Shown: positions 54,033 through 63,964, counted from the first letter of the stretch. The stretch: DNA of 64,000 nt from Gammaproteobacteria bacterium (GCA_013214945.1 JABSRT010000014.1:1-64000); one strand, 5' to 3'. Notes: a model not told the origin generated them from the letters alone. Program-made: numbers and translations.

Positions 54033-54977
54033 ATGGCACTCACTCAAGAAAAACATTTATTTAATCCAAAATTTCAATGGGCGTGGCTAGCGCCAAAATA
54101 TTGGGGCGCGTGGTTAGGCATTATGTTGTTATTTATATTGGCTTATATTCCGCCGATTATTCGCGACCCAATGGCGCGTTCGTTGACCTCGCTGGTACTT
54201 AAAGTGTCTAAAAAACAACGGCGCATTGTTGAGATAAATTTAACTCAATGTTTTCCACAGATGAGCAGCGATGAACGCAGTGCGTTAATGCGTAAAACGA
54301 TTGAGATCTTTTTGCAAACGGTGTTCGCTCAAGGTGAATTGTTGTTGCGATCGCCGCAATACATTATGAACCGGGTTGAGGTTGATGGTTGGCAACACGT
54401 TGAGAAAATTATTAAAGATGGTGATAAGGCGATCTTCATTTGTCCGCACTTATGGGGGCTTGAGTTTGCGCCAACCTATTTTATGTGTAAAAAGGTTCAG
54501 ATGGTTGCGATTATCAATGAACATAAAAATCCATTGTTTAATTGGTTAACCGCCATGCAACGTAATCGCTTTGATTCAAAAATATACGTGCGCCAAGCAG
54601 GCATCAAGGTGCTAATGAAAGGCAGCAAGGCCGGACTGCATATGTTTTATTTACCAGACGAAGACTATGGCCCAGACAAATCAGAATTTGCGCCGTTTTT
54701 TGGTACCACTAAAGCAACCTTGCCTGTGGTTAATCGTATTGCACGTTGCAGTGGTGCTAAAGCGATGTCGGTTGGCATTGCCTATGATCCGCCAAGTCGT
54801 AAATATAAGTTAACCATTGAAGCGCCGCTCGATTGCAGTCAAGATCAAAGCAAAGAAGAAGAAGCCTTGTTTTTAAATCAACAAGTTGAACGGATTATTT
54901 TACGTGACTTAAGCCAATATATTTGGATTTTACGAGTATTAAAAACCAGACCACCAGGTGAGTCTCCGTTATATTAA
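54033..54977 (+). CDS. LpxL/LpxM-family lipid A acyltransferase
   Basis: This 314-residue inner membrane enzyme has one N-terminal membrane helix (about residues 24-42) and the acyltransferase HX4E motif in CPHLWGLEFAP near residue 140, the conserved RQAGIKVLMKGSKAG, LPDEDYGP, and a final WILRVLKTRPPGE typical of LpxL/LpxM. It adds a secondary acyl chain to the Kdo2-lipid A precursor. Which of the two positions it uses is not decidable by eye. Confidence 0.9.
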   Translation: MALTQEKHLFNPKFQWAWLAPKYWGAWLGIMLLFILAYIPPIIRDPMARSLTSLVLKVSKKQRRIVEINLTQCFPQMSSDERSALMRKTIEIFLQTVFAQGELLLRSPQYIMNRVEVDGWQHVEKIIKDGDKAIFICPHLWGLEFAPTYFMCKKVQMVAIINEHKNPLFNWLTAMQRNRFDSKIYVRQAGIKVLMKGSKAGLHMFYLPDEDYGPDKSEFAPFFGTTKATLPVVNRIARCSGAKAMSVGIAYDPPSRKYKLTIEAPLDCSQDQSKEEEALFLNQQVERIILRDLSQYIWILRVLKTRPPGESPLY

Positions 54978-55012
54978 TGCTAAGCAATACTTAATCACGG
55001 GGAAATAGGGCA

Positions 55013-55960
55013 GTGAGTTCTTTATTAACAGATCAACTGTTGCTGCAAGTAATTAATAAATTGCCCAGTTTCAATGAAATTACGATTGAGAATATTAGCC
55101 GCTTAGCGGGTGGTTTATGTAACGTTAATGTGTTGGTCGAGCAGCAGAATAGCAGCCAAGTCATCCGTTTTTTAACCGCCGTCGATTTACAAAACGGGGT
55201 TGATCGAGAGCGCGAATTTAATCACCAACGGCTTGCTGCAAATAGTCATTTCACCCCGGTACCGCGACAATATTATACCAGCGGCCAGTTACAACAGCTC
55301 TGTGGTGAGCAGTGGCATCAGTTAACCAACTGGTGTCATGGCATAATGATTGTTGATTATTGCAGTGGGCGCTCATTAGCATCGCTTAAGGTACTAAACT
55401 CGGCTGAGCTTAAAGCGCTGGCCAATTTAGTGGCAGGTGTCCATCAAATCCCAAATCAAGAACATATGATTGCTGGTGAGTCGGTTTCACCATTTAAGCG
55501 ACTTAGTGACTATTGGCATTTATGTACGAGTAACAACGAGCAATTTAAGGGCCGTCATCAAATTGTGGTGACCGAGCTTATTAATCGACTTAAAGAACTG
55601 ACTTCTCATACTTATTGCCTTATTCATGGTGATATTAATCGCGGTAATATTATTGTCGGGGCAACGCAATTGTGGCTAATAGACTGGGAGTTTAGTGCTT
55701 TTAATGATCCTTATATTGATTTAGCCAGTGTGATGGTCGAATTGAAATTAGCGGCTCAGGATCGTGCGCAGTTTATTGCTCAATACGCGCAAGTTAGCTT
55801 TGAAGTTGATCAAGCAAGGTTACAACTCTTTGAATGTTATTACTGCGCAATGTGTTGGTTGTGGCTGCAATTGCAGCCCAATGAAATGATCAGTAATGCA
55901 GACGGCGAATATTATTATCGCCGGATGCTTGAGCTAAGTAATAGTTTAGCTAAGCAATAG
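55013..55960 (+). CDS. APH/choline kinase-family phosphotransferase
   Basis: This 315-residue protein starts at GTG with a GGGG-rich site upstream. It shows the kinase-like fold of the choline/thiamine kinase group: LAGGLCNVNVLVE near residue 32, the catalytic loop CLIHGDINRGNIIV near residue 203 and the metal-binding LWLIDWEFSAFNDPYIDLA. Thiamine kinase (ThiK) and LPS or choline kinases are candidates. Its end overlaps the convergent YvcK-type gene by 11 bases. Confidence 0.82.
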   Translation: MSSLLTDQLLLQVINKLPSFNEITIENISRLAGGLCNVNVLVEQQNSSQVIRFLTAVDLQNGVDREREFNHQRLAANSHFTPVPRQYYTSGQLQQLCGEQWHQLTNWCHGIMIVDYCSGRSLASLKVLNSAELKALANLVAGVHQIPNQEHMIAGESVSPFKRLSDYWHLCTSNNEQFKGRHQIVVTELINRLKELTSHTYCLIHGDINRGNIIVGATQLWLIDWEFSAFNDPYIDLASVMVELKLAAQDRAQFIAQYAQVSFEVDQARLQLFECYYCAMCWLWLQLQPNEMISNADGEYYYRRMLELSNSLAKQ

Positions 55961-56903
55961 TTGCAGTACGTAATAGTTGCTCGGTTAAACTGGTAATGGC
56001 TTGGCGCAGTTTTTTTCTGTCATGGCAACGAGCAGTGTCTTGCGCAATATCACGAAAATAAAAAGGCTCACAATCTTTATCTTTTTCGCTATGAATCAAG
56101 ACGGCATCAGGCGCAGGCAGGTTGGTCATTCGTTGACTCCAGCTCAATAATTGCTGTTCAGTTAATACGCCAGCCGGACTATCTTCGGGCACTAAATTGG
56201 TGATAAAAATCTTTTTTGCATCGCTATTAGCAATCGCTTGACGTAACTCGGGCAATAATAATGGCGGCATAATGCTGGTTAAAAAACTCCCAGGGCCAAT
56301 GATGATCAGCTGAGCTTGATTAATGGCTTCAATCGCTTCGGCTGTTGCCTTAACTGGTGGGTCTAATTTTAAAGCATGTGGCATGGTTTGCATTTTGTCG
56401 ACTTCGATTTCACCAAAGATATGTTGCTGATCATCGGCTACTGCAAGCAAATGGGTTGGGCTTTCTGACATCGGAATAATGAGACTTTTGACATGGAGCA
56501 TATCGCGAATAATATTAATGGCATCAAGCGGACGGGTTGCCATATGGTCTAGCGCTAACAACATTAAGTTGCCTAAGTTATGCTTGGTCAATTCTCCTGG
56601 ACCTCTAAAGCGATACTCAAGTAATAAACTTGCTGGTGTTGGATGAGTGACCAATTGTTGAATGCATCTTCGGAGGTCTCCCCAAGCAATACAATCTTGA
56701 GTGTCACGGAGCCGACCCGTTGAGCCACCATTGTCTGTTGTGGTGACAATACCTGTTAGGCATGGCCCTAAATGATTTAACGACGATAAAACGCGACCCA
56801 AACCGTGGCCGCCACCGATAGCAACGACACGCTCAAGTTGTTCTAATTTTGGTTGAACCCGGCTGGGATTTGTTAAGGGTAAATAGATGCTTTGATTTTT
56901 CAT
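55950..56903 (-). CDS. ybhK: YvcK/YbhK family protein (CofD-like fold)
   Basis: This 317-residue protein has the glycine-rich opening VVAIGGGHGLGRVLSSL, TTTDNGGSTGRLR and GDLRRCIQQL, then KHNLGNLMLLAL and LIIIGPGSFLTSIMPPLL. B. subtilis YvcK binds UDP-GlcNAc and affects growth on gluconeogenic carbon and peptidoglycan synthesis; E. coli YbhK is the counterpart. The neighbouring genes do not suggest a special role here. Confidence 0.9.
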   Translation of the reverse strand: MKNQSIYLPLTNPSRVQPKLEQLERVVAIGGGHGLGRVLSSLNHLGPCLTGIVTTTDNGGSTGRLRDTQDCIAWGDLRRCIQQLVTHPTPASLLLEYRFRGPGELTKHNLGNLMLLALDHMATRPLDAINIIRDMLHVKSLIIPMSESPTHLLAVADDQQHIFGEIEVDKMQTMPHALKLDPPVKATAEAIEAINQAQLIIIGPGSFLTSIMPPLLLPELRQAIANSDAKKIFITNLVPEDSPAGVLTEQQLLSWSQRMTNLPAPDAVLIHSEKDKDCEPFYFRDIAQDTARCHDRKKLRQAITSLTEQLLRTATIA

Positions 56904-57113
56904 TGTTAAGCAAGTCCTTGCAGAGACGAATTATCAAATGACTTATTTAAGCATAACAAAAAATTTAGAATTTGCGTTATTTGTATTGGGGAAACTCAAG
57001 CCAATACGAGGTCACCGATTAACTCGAAAAAGTTTGGTTTACGGCATATATTAGGGTGCCTTGAGCATGGTTGGCTCAAGGTGAATAAAAGCTAGCTGTT
57101 CGTAGCAAGGAGT

Positions 57114-57677
57114 CTAACAAACCGATTTTCTAAAACATTGATTTGAATGATCGTTTATTAGTCCGGTTGCTTGTAGATGTGAATACAGGGTCGTTGAACC
57201 AAGAAACTTAAAACCACGCTTTTTCAGGTCTTTTGCTAACTGATCACTAATAGCTGACGTCGCAACGTAATCTTCAGGCTTTTCAATGTCATTGACAATG
57301 GTTTTATTATTAACATAAGACCAGATGAATTTACAAAAGCTGCCATATTCATTTTGTATTTCAATAAAGCGTTGCGCATTGTTAATCGCTGCGGCTATTT
57401 TTTGTCGATGACGGACGATTGAGGGATCTTGCATTAAACGTTCGACATCGTCATTGGTGAACTTAGCGACTTCGGTGACATTAAAATTTAAAAACACCTT
57501 ACGGTAACCTTCACGTTTTTTAAGAATGGTATACCAACTCAAACCAGCTTGTGCCGACTCTAACACCAGAGATTCGAACATTGCTGTGTCATCGTGCACC
57601 GGAACGCCCCATTCATGGTCGTGGTACTCAACATAATCAGGCTTGCTGGTGTCTAACCAAGGGCAGCGCTTACACAT
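57114..57677 (-). CDS. tag: DNA-3-methyladenine glycosylase I
   Basis: This 187-residue helix-hairpin-helix enzyme removes 3-methyladenine from DNA. Zinc ligands Cys4 and His17 (CKRCPW and YHDHEWG) and the C-terminal His and Cys (NDHSNQC) are all present; LVLESAQAGLSWYTILKKRE holds the active-site Glu. The length equals E. coli Tag (187). The gene is monocistronic as far as can be seen. Confidence 0.95.
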   Translation of the reverse strand: MCKRCPWLDTSKPDYVEYHDHEWGVPVHDDTAMFESLVLESAQAGLSWYTILKKREGYRKVFLNFNVTEVAKFTNDDVERLMQDPSIVRHRQKIAAAINNAQRFIEIQNEYGSFCKFIWSYVNNKTIVNDIEKPEDYVATSAISDQLAKDLKKRGFKFLGSTTLYSHLQATGLINDHSNQCFRKSVC

Positions 57678-58093
57678 TGTTAGCTCCTTTAGCGGTGGTC
57701 ATTCTCAGCTCCTGCACGTGAAAAATCGCCGATTGTGGTGCCATTAAACTCTTATTCATGTGGTCACTCCACTGGTTAATCTATATTAGTGGATTAAAAC
57801 TAGCAGTTAATGCTGTGGATGTATTGATTTTTAATATAACATTTATTAGTTAACGATAGTTTTACCAGCCGTACTCATGGACTGAATAGCAGCTGTATTT
57901 CGTTAATAAACCGCAAACCAAAGCCAATCCGTCGCTAATCTTATAACGTTTAACATATCAATATAACGAACGTAGTGATCGGTTGTAGCCTGAACCTTGG
58001 TTAATAAGCCAATTAATATTTATATATAATATAAGTGGGCTAGGCTTAGCCCGTAACAACTCTTTTTATTGTCACTAGCGCAAGGAGCATTTA
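57678..58093. other. Intergenic region between tag and a small membrane protein gene
   Basis: These 416 bases are A+T-rich and hold no evident gene. A short hairpin GGGCTA/TAGCCC lies at 58037-58052. An AAGGAG site ends the gap before a GTG start. Confidence 0.5.
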
Positions 58094-58564
58094 GTGAAAA
58101 AACAAATATCAAACAGTACATTTTTTGACAAGAAGGTTTTCCCCAGCTTGTTGTTTACATTTTTGACTTTTATGGTGATTTCGGTGCCGTTGGCAGCCGG
58201 AGAGAATGGCACGACTACGATGGGATCCATAGCGATATTAGCCGCAATATTAATGGCCATTTTTGGTTATATATTTATGCAGGAACAATTTTTTGATTTA
58301 ATGGACGAAGTTTATGACGACGGTGATGCGTTAGTCTTTAAAAATTCAGGTAAGGAAATACGGGTTAACCTGCGCGACATTCTTGATCTCAGTAGTGAAA
58401 TGACCAGTGCGCGGCGAAAAGTGACGTTACTACTTAATCATGAGACTGAGTTAGGCCATAAACTTACCTTTTATACCCGAGGTAACTTCTTGCCTCACCA
58501 GAACAATTTAGCGGTAAACCTTGAAGAGCTTAACAACCGCATTACGCTAGCCCGCGGTCATTAA
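58094..58564 (+). CDS. Small membrane protein of unknown function
   Basis: This 156-residue protein starts at GTG with AAGGAG 7 bases upstream. It has two membrane helices (about residues 17-37 and 46-63), then a soluble C-terminal part of about 90 residues with beta strands (ALVFKNSGKEIRVNLRDILDLSS). The C-terminal part looks like a small PH-like domain, but I cannot name it with confidence. No operon partner. Confidence 0.7.
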   Translation: MKKQISNSTFFDKKVFPSLLFTFLTFMVISVPLAAGENGTTTMGSIAILAAILMAIFGYIFMQEQFFDLMDEVYDDGDALVFKNSGKEIRVNLRDILDLSSEMTSARRKVTLLLNHETELGHKLTFYTRGNFLPHQNNLAVNLEELNNRITLARGH

Positions 58565-58664
58565 TCTGTTTGTCATATGATTTTCTCAGAGTAACTCACC
58601 CCACTAGCTTTACGTAATGTGGGGATTTGAGTATTAAACCTATGTTACTTTGAGCTTCATATTT

Positions 58665-58901
58665 TTATTGAGCTGACTTCACTCGAATTTTGTTCTTTGC
58701 TACTTTTGATTCGTTTAAGCTAGCAATTGCCGCTAATGCTTCTTTTTCATCAAGCATTTCGATAAAAGCAAAGCCTTTTGATTGACCTGTTGCTTGGTCT
58801 AATACTAAGTTACACTCGGTTACTGTACCGTGAGTTGCAAATAAGGTGTTAAGTTCTTGCTCGGTGGTGTTCCGGTCAAGGTTACGAACTAATAGTTTCA
58901 T
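58665..58901 (-). CDS. RNA-recognition-motif (RRM) protein
   Basis: This 78-residue protein is a single RRM: RNP2 LLVRNLD at residues 3-9 and RNP1 SKGFAFIEM near residue 45, with the aromatic positions kept. Such short RRM proteins (Rbp type) occur in cyanobacteria and marine gammaproteobacteria and are often cold-induced. It is expressed alone; a stretch of A and T bases follows the ATG upstream, with no clear regulatory element. Confidence 0.92.
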   Translation of the reverse strand: MKLLVRNLDRNTTEQELNTLFATHGTVTECNLVLDQATGQSKGFAFIEMLDEKEALAAIASLNESKVAKNKIRVKSAQ

Positions 58902-59085
58902 AATAAGCCATGTTATTTATAATTAATGACTAATTATCTCAATTTATGTCTGATTGACCAAGCTATTTTATTGGAAATAATAACGAGGTTGTGACAGGTA
59001 TCAACGGCGAAGCTAGCTAGACCTTATTTTTATTGCTGCGGGCTTGTATTGGCCTCAACTAATAATAATAAATGGAGTAAATCCT

Positions 59086-59643
59086 GTGAAATCTGCCCAA
59101 GAACAATTATCGAATTATAAAAGTGTCCACCTTAATTCGCGTAATATCAAAACTCACTTTATTGGCATTCCGCTGATTATCTGGTCGATATTTTTGTTGC
59201 TTAATCTCATTCCATTTCAGATTGCGGTGCTGGACGCGCTAAACGACTATTTTCCGGTTAACGTCGCCACGCTATTTGCTATTGGAGTGCTTGCTTATTA
59301 TTCATTGTTGCATGTTCGATTGGCATTCGGCTTGGCGATTTTTATTTTGCCGGTATTGTATACATCGTATTTGGTCGCTCAACAGGCGGGTGCCGGGTGG
59401 ATTGCTTTGGTGGTGTTTGCTGTAGGTTGGGTATTGCAGTTAATAGGTCACCATTATGAACAGGCTAAACCGGCATTTATCGACGATTTAAATCAGTTGT
59501 TTATTGGTCCTTTTTTTCTGATGGCAGAATTGTATTTTCTATTAGGCTTAGAAGCTGAGCTCAACAAAAGCATAACCCCGTTAGCTATTACCAAAAGACG
59601 GCAGTTAGAGAAAAAATTAAGTGATAATCAGCAGGTGAGCTAA
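59086..59643 (+). CDS. DUF962/Mpo1-like membrane protein
   Basis: This 185-residue protein starts at GTG 59086 with GGAG 8 bases before it; 14 residues of the longer frame from 59044 are dropped. It has four or so membrane helices and the family's conserved histidines: SVHLNSRNIKTHFIGIPL near residue 15 and LIGHHYEQAKPAFIDDL near residue 115. The yeast homologue Mpo1 is an iron-dependent dioxygenase that shortens 2-hydroxy fatty acids. A similar lipid role is possible here but not shown. Confidence 0.85.
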   Translation: MKSAQEQLSNYKSVHLNSRNIKTHFIGIPLIIWSIFLLLNLIPFQIAVLDALNDYFPVNVATLFAIGVLAYYSLLHVRLAFGLAIFILPVLYTSYLVAQQAGAGWIALVVFAVGWVLQLIGHHYEQAKPAFIDDLNQLFIGPFFLMAELYFLLGLEAELNKSITPLAITKRRQLEKKLSDNQQVS

Positions 59644-59753
59644 CACCAATGGCCAGAGGCTATTGTGATAAGTTAGTTCAACGTGGTGTCATCACTGCCA
59701 TTGAACTAACTTCGACGTTATTGTTTAATCCATACTCATCGCGAAATATGAGC

Positions 59754-62036
59754 TTATTCAGCAGTCAGGCTATTTAAAGCATAACCGCCAACCACATGGC
59801 CAATATTACTAAAACCTAAACGTGCTAAGGCTTGGGCTGCTATGTGCGAGCGGCTGCCACTGCGACAAATTAAGGCCAACGGCGCTTGTTTGTTGTGTTG
59901 GTATTGCCGCACAAACTGGACCAGCCGTGATACCGGCACATTAGTATATGATTGGGCATCGTGGCCTAAGGCATATTCATGGGGCTCTCGAATATCAATC
60001 AATTTCAGCGCACCAGATTGTGCCATCGCCACACCTAAGCTAGTGCTTGAATATGCCTTCACTTGGCTTTTGTTGCCGTTGCCGACAAAGGCCCCACACA
60101 TTATTTCTGCGCCGGTCTCATCAACAATATGTTGGTCTAATAAGGTCTTTTGACGCGAAAAATCGACCAAGGTGATACCGTTGAAAATGACTAGCGCTAA
60201 TAATTTATTGCGTGACAGCTCGGCGCTAAAGCTGGTGGCAAATTCATTATGATAGTCATGACTTGGGCAGATAATGGTGTTGTTGCCGATAAGCCGATGC
60301 AATTGCTGGAGACTGGAAAACAAGCCATCAGTGCTACTGGTACTGAAATTGGTCCGCCCGAGACTGCCGATTAAAATGGTGTCGCCGCAAAATGCATATT
60401 CTACTTGCCATGCTTGAGCCGTCGTTGGCAGAGATTGGCATAACAACAGACTAATGCTGTCATTAGTGTGACCTGCAGTGGCGACTTTAACTAAGTATTG
60501 CTGACCAATGGCTACATATTGATAGGTGTTGCCGTCAACGGTAAACGATGGAGAATTAAGCGGCCAGCCAAGATGATCGCTGTGCTGGTTTGGCAGTAAG
60601 TGGTCTGCAATAAGCCCACGACACGACACATGATCGGCATGACCATGGGTATCGATAACCGCGATTAGTTGCAACGATTGGCAGGCCAGTAAGGTCGTAA
60701 TACGCTGCTCTAGTTCAGGTAAGGGATCAATGATAACCGCTGTTTTTTCTACGTTGTCAACATATAACCAAGTGCAACTTCCGCCTACTTTAAATTGGAT
60801 TAGTCCCGCTAATTCAACCGGGTTGTTGGTTTGTGCCAGATCATGAGTAAAGCAACTCATTGTCAATGCTTGGGCGCATAGTTGGATCCGCTCACAGGCA
60901 ATATCGACTTGCGCTTGAGTCATTGCTGGGCCAAAAGACATGCGAATAGCAGACTCGCTTTGCCACTGCGCTAACCCCATCGCGTCAAGCACAAAACTAC
61001 GGGTTACTTTCGAGCTACAGGCCGAGCCAGAACTGACCCTAATATTGGCAGCATCAAATAAATCCATCATTTCTTTTGAGCTAAGGTTTGGCACCGAAAA
61101 ATTAATCGTGGTTGGCACGCTATTATCAAAGTGATGGTTCAATACAATGCTTGGGAAGGCGGTGGTTAATGCCGCGACGAGTTGCTGGCGAAATTGCTCG
61201 AGCTTAACGGCTGGGGTAAAGCTGTGCTGGCTTTGATTGAGTAACATCGAGAATATAACACTTAGGGCCGCCATGCCGGGCAGGTTTTCAGTGCCAGAAC
61301 GCAAACCACCTTCTTGACCGCCGCCAGCGATAAATGAGGTGAACGGTGCATTTTCTTTAATATATACAAAACCAATGCCTTTAGGTGCATAAAGCTTGTG
61401 ACCACTAAAAGGGGCGTAATCTATGCTGGTATTAGCCAGATTGAGACTCATTTTCCCCAATGCTTGCACGCAATCGACCATCCAAAACACATCTTGATTA
61501 TGGCCTCTGATCGTTTGATCTAATAACTCAATATCTTGATAAACACCAGTCTCGTTATTAACGGCCATGGTGCAAATCATTAAGGCATTAGGTACTTCAC
61601 GGGCGATAAAGTCCAAATCGAGTTGGCCGCTCTTATCAACCGGAATCGCTTTAATTTGAGCATTAATGCCAAGCAACTCATTCCAATGTTTGAGTGATTC
61701 TGGCACTGCTTTATGCTCGGTAGCGCCATATAACAAACAATAATCTTGGGTATTTTTAATGCTGGCTCTAGCGTGGCATAGTGCCGACAAAATAGCGGTT
61801 TGGATGCCCTCAGTTGCGCCACTGGTAAAAATAACCTTGCCGTGACCAGCGCCAATGATCTCTGTTGCCTGATGACGGGTTTTATCCATGATCTGTTTAG
61901 CTTGCAGGCCGCTAATATGGCTGCTGCTTGGATTACCAAATAGCGTTTCCATTGCCGCAAGTGCCGCAGCCGCGGCTTGAGGTAATACCGGAGTCGTTGC
62001 ATTCTCATCGAGATAAATTTGCGTGAGCTGGTCCAT
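59754..62036 (-). CDS. Three-domain fusion: cysteine desulfurase, metallo-beta-lactamase (persulfide dioxygenase-like) and rhodanese
   Basis: This 760-residue protein joins three sulfur-handling domains. Residues 1-390 are an IscS/NifS-type PLP cysteine desulfurase: PLP Lys in FSGHKLYAPKG near residue 213 and active Cys in SSGSACSSKVTR near residue 340. Residues about 400-640 are a metallo-beta-lactamase fold with IDTHGHADHVSCRG near residue 462, resembling glyoxalase II/persulfide dioxygenases. The C-terminal 85 residues are a rhodanese domain with active Cys in CRSGSRS near residue 724. It is divergent from an Lrp-type gene, which probably controls it. Confidence 0.92.
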   Translation of the reverse strand: MDQLTQIYLDENATTPVLPQAAAAALAAMETLFGNPSSSHISGLQAKQIMDKTRHQATEIIGAGHGKVIFTSGATEGIQTAILSALCHARASIKNTQDYCLLYGATEHKAVPESLKHWNELLGINAQIKAIPVDKSGQLDLDFIAREVPNALMICTMAVNNETGVYQDIELLDQTIRGHNQDVFWMVDCVQALGKMSLNLANTSIDYAPFSGHKLYAPKGIGFVYIKENAPFTSFIAGGGQEGGLRSGTENLPGMAALSVIFSMLLNQSQHSFTPAVKLEQFRQQLVAALTTAFPSIVLNHHFDNSVPTTINFSVPNLSSKEMMDLFDAANIRVSSGSACSSKVTRSFVLDAMGLAQWQSESAIRMSFGPAMTQAQVDIACERIQLCAQALTMSCFTHDLAQTNNPVELAGLIQFKVGGSCTWLYVDNVEKTAVIIDPLPELEQRITTLLACQSLQLIAVIDTHGHADHVSCRGLIADHLLPNQHSDHLGWPLNSPSFTVDGNTYQYVAIGQQYLVKVATAGHTNDSISLLLCQSLPTTAQAWQVEYAFCGDTILIGSLGRTNFSTSSTDGLFSSLQQLHRLIGNNTIICPSHDYHNEFATSFSAELSRNKLLALVIFNGITLVDFSRQKTLLDQHIVDETGAEIMCGAFVGNGNKSQVKAYSSTSLGVAMAQSGALKLIDIREPHEYALGHDAQSYTNVPVSRLVQFVRQYQHNKQAPLALICRSGSRSHIAAQALARLGFSNIGHVVGGYALNSLTAE

Positions 62037-62163
62037 AAATTTCTCTTAGCTAAATATAGTTAATAACAATAGAAATTATTTCACAGAGAGCGGGGTATTT
62101 TGTTGCGAAATTGACTAACAATAACTGTAATTTTGGAATACCATTCCTATTAAGGCTTGTTAA

Positions 62164-62643
62164 TTGAAATTAAATACCATGATTATGGATTCGTTCGATA
62201 AAAAGATTCTACATTTGTTACAGCAAGATTGTACTGTCGCTATCAGCAGCATTGCAGAACAGGTTGGTTTATCAACTTCACCATGTTGGCGTCGTATTCA
62301 AGCAATGGAACACGCTGGCATTATTACCGGACGAGTCGCGTTGGCCGATCCCGCTAAACTCAATCTCGGACTTACGGTGTTTGTGATGATCAAAACGAGC
62401 AAACATAATCCGCAGTGGTTAGAAAAATTCTCTGACGTTGCTGACGACTTTAGCGAAATAGTAGAGTTTTACCGCATGAGCGGCCAAGTCGATTATTTGT
62501 TAAAGGTGGTCGTGCCTGACATGAAGGCGTTTGATAACTTTTATAAGAGCTTAATTACTCGCGCTGATTTTTCGGATATTAGTTCGAGTTTTTCAATGGA
62601 AGAGATTAAATACACCACCGCATTGCCCGTCACTTATATTTGA
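62164..62643 (+). CDS. Lrp/AsnC family transcriptional regulator
   Basis: This 159-residue regulator has an N-terminal winged helix-turn-helix (ISSIAEQVGLSTSPCWRRIQAME) and a C-terminal RAM/AsnC effector domain (FYRMSGQVDYLLKVVVPD). The start may be TTG 62164 (AAGG upstream) or the in-frame ATGs at 62179 and 62185. The overall type resembles DecR/YbaO, which senses cysteine in E. coli. Being divergent from the cysteine desulfurase fusion, it may respond to cysteine or sulfide; that is inferred from position. Confidence 0.85.
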   Translation: MKLNTMIMDSFDKKILHLLQQDCTVAISSIAEQVGLSTSPCWRRIQAMEHAGIITGRVALADPAKLNLGLTVFVMIKTSKHNPQWLEKFSDVADDFSEIVEFYRMSGQVDYLLKVVVPDMKAFDNFYKSLITRADFSDISSSFSMEEIKYTTALPVTYI

Positions 62644-62815
62644 TGTATTTACGGGTTTACGTTAAATGAAACATTATCTGTCATAAATCACGTTCAGCTT
62701 GAGTACCAATGGCATGTTTTAGTGTGACATTTGGCTCGGGCGCTACTTTCGAGCGCCCGCAACAAACATCGCACAACAGCAATGGTCTTTATATTGCGCG
62801 ATTAAGGGATACATA

Positions 62816-63526
62816 ATGACATTGACAAAAAAATTAGCCGCAGAATTTATTGGCACATTTTGGTTGGTCCTCGGGGGGTGTGGCAGTGCGGTGTTAGCCG
62901 CGGGCTTTCCCGACGTTGGCATTGGTTTATTAGGGGTGTCGTTAGCGTTTGGTCTTACCGTGTTAACCATGGCCTATGCTATTGGTCATATTTCGGGTTG
63001 CCACCTTAATCCTGCAGTTTCTGTAGGTTTATGGGCTGGAGGACGTTTTGCACTGGCTGAACTTGGCCCTTATATCGCTGCGCAAGTAACAGGTGGTGTA
63101 GTGGGTGCGGCGACTTTATATGTTATCGCATCTGGCCAAGCTGGTTTTGATGTGTCGGCCGGTTTTGCAGCCAATGGTTATGGCGAACACTCGCCTGGTG
63201 GTTATGGCTTAATTGCGGCACTGGTCACTGAAGTGGTGATGACCTTAATGTTTTTATTTATCATCTTAGGGGCGACCGACAAACGAGCGCCACAAGGGTT
63301 TGCGCCGATAGCGATTGGGCTTGGGCTTACTCTTATCCATTTAATTAGTATTCCGGTGACTAATACGTCGGTTAATCCAGCGCGCAGCACGGGCGTTGCA
63401 ATTTTTCAGGGAGATTGGGCGTTGTCACAACTGTGGTTATTTTGGTTAGCACCGATCGCTGGCGCCATATTAGCAGGGGTGATTTATCGTTGGTTTGAAA
63501 GTAATCAAGCAACAGAAACTAACTAA
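62816..63526 (+). CDS. aqpZ: Aquaporin Z
   Basis: This 236-residue water channel has six membrane helices and both half-helix motifs: [11 protein letters not shown] near residue 63 and [11 protein letters not shown] near residue 184. The opening [25 protein letters not shown] is typical of AqpZ, whose E. coli form has 231 residues. The selectivity filter fits a water channel (Phe, His and Arg in expected places). It has its own upstream region of about 170 bases. Confidence 0.95.
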   Translation: MTLTKKLAAEFIGTFWLVLGGCGSAVLAAGFPDVGIGLLGVSLAFGLTVLTMAYAIGHISGCHLNPAVSVGLWAGGRFALAELGPYIAAQVTGGVVGAATLYVIASGQAGFDVSAGFAANGYGEHSPGGYGLIAALVTEVVMTLMFLFIILGATDKRAPQGFAPIAIGLGLTLIHLISIPVTNTSVNPARSTGVAIFQGDWALSQLWLFWLAPIAGAILAGVIYRWFESNQATETN

Positions 63527-63654
63527 GCTTTATTGCTAGCGGTATTACTCGCTGTATTGTTAGCTTTGCTTATATTGTTGACACTGGTTGTAAACGATAT
63601 AAGTGCAAGCTCGAGAACTTCATAACCCCCAAGCTTACTTATTCGCAGCTCAGG

Positions 63655-63918
63655 TTAATAAACGCTAGAAATATCGATGTCAGAAGTAGGGCGGGTACAA
63701 CAGGTTAAAATTTCACCGTCGCGAATATAGGCCAGCGGTTCTAGGGTATAAACTACTTGGCCAGTATTTAACTTACAACGACAAGCGCCACAGGTACCAT
63801 CACGACAATGATAATCTACGGTAAACCCCTGAGCTTCTAAATACTCTAAGGTGGTTTGCTCGCTGCGTTGTTCGAATTTCTTATCGCACAACACATTGTT
63901 GTAAGTTACTGCTTTCAT
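63655..63918 (-). CDS. yfaE: Plant-type [2Fe-2S] ferredoxin, YfaE-like
   Basis: This 87-residue ferredoxin carries the cluster Cys residues in HCRDGTCGACRC near residues 38-46 and the fourth in ILTCCTRP near residue 73. YfaE in E. coli maintains the diferric-tyrosyl cofactor of class Ia ribonucleotide reductase, and its gene follows nrdB. Here it lies 46 bases after the nrdB stop, in the same orientation, which supports this assignment. Confidence 0.92.
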   Translation of the reverse strand: MKAVTYNNVLCDKKFEQRSEQTTLEYLEAQGFTVDYHCRDGTCGACRCKLNTGQVVYTLEPLAYIRDGEILTCCTRPTSDIDISSVY

Positions 63919-63964
63919 TATTTAGCGTTAAACCTTTATCGTGTTAAATCAAAAGTTCGTTTGA

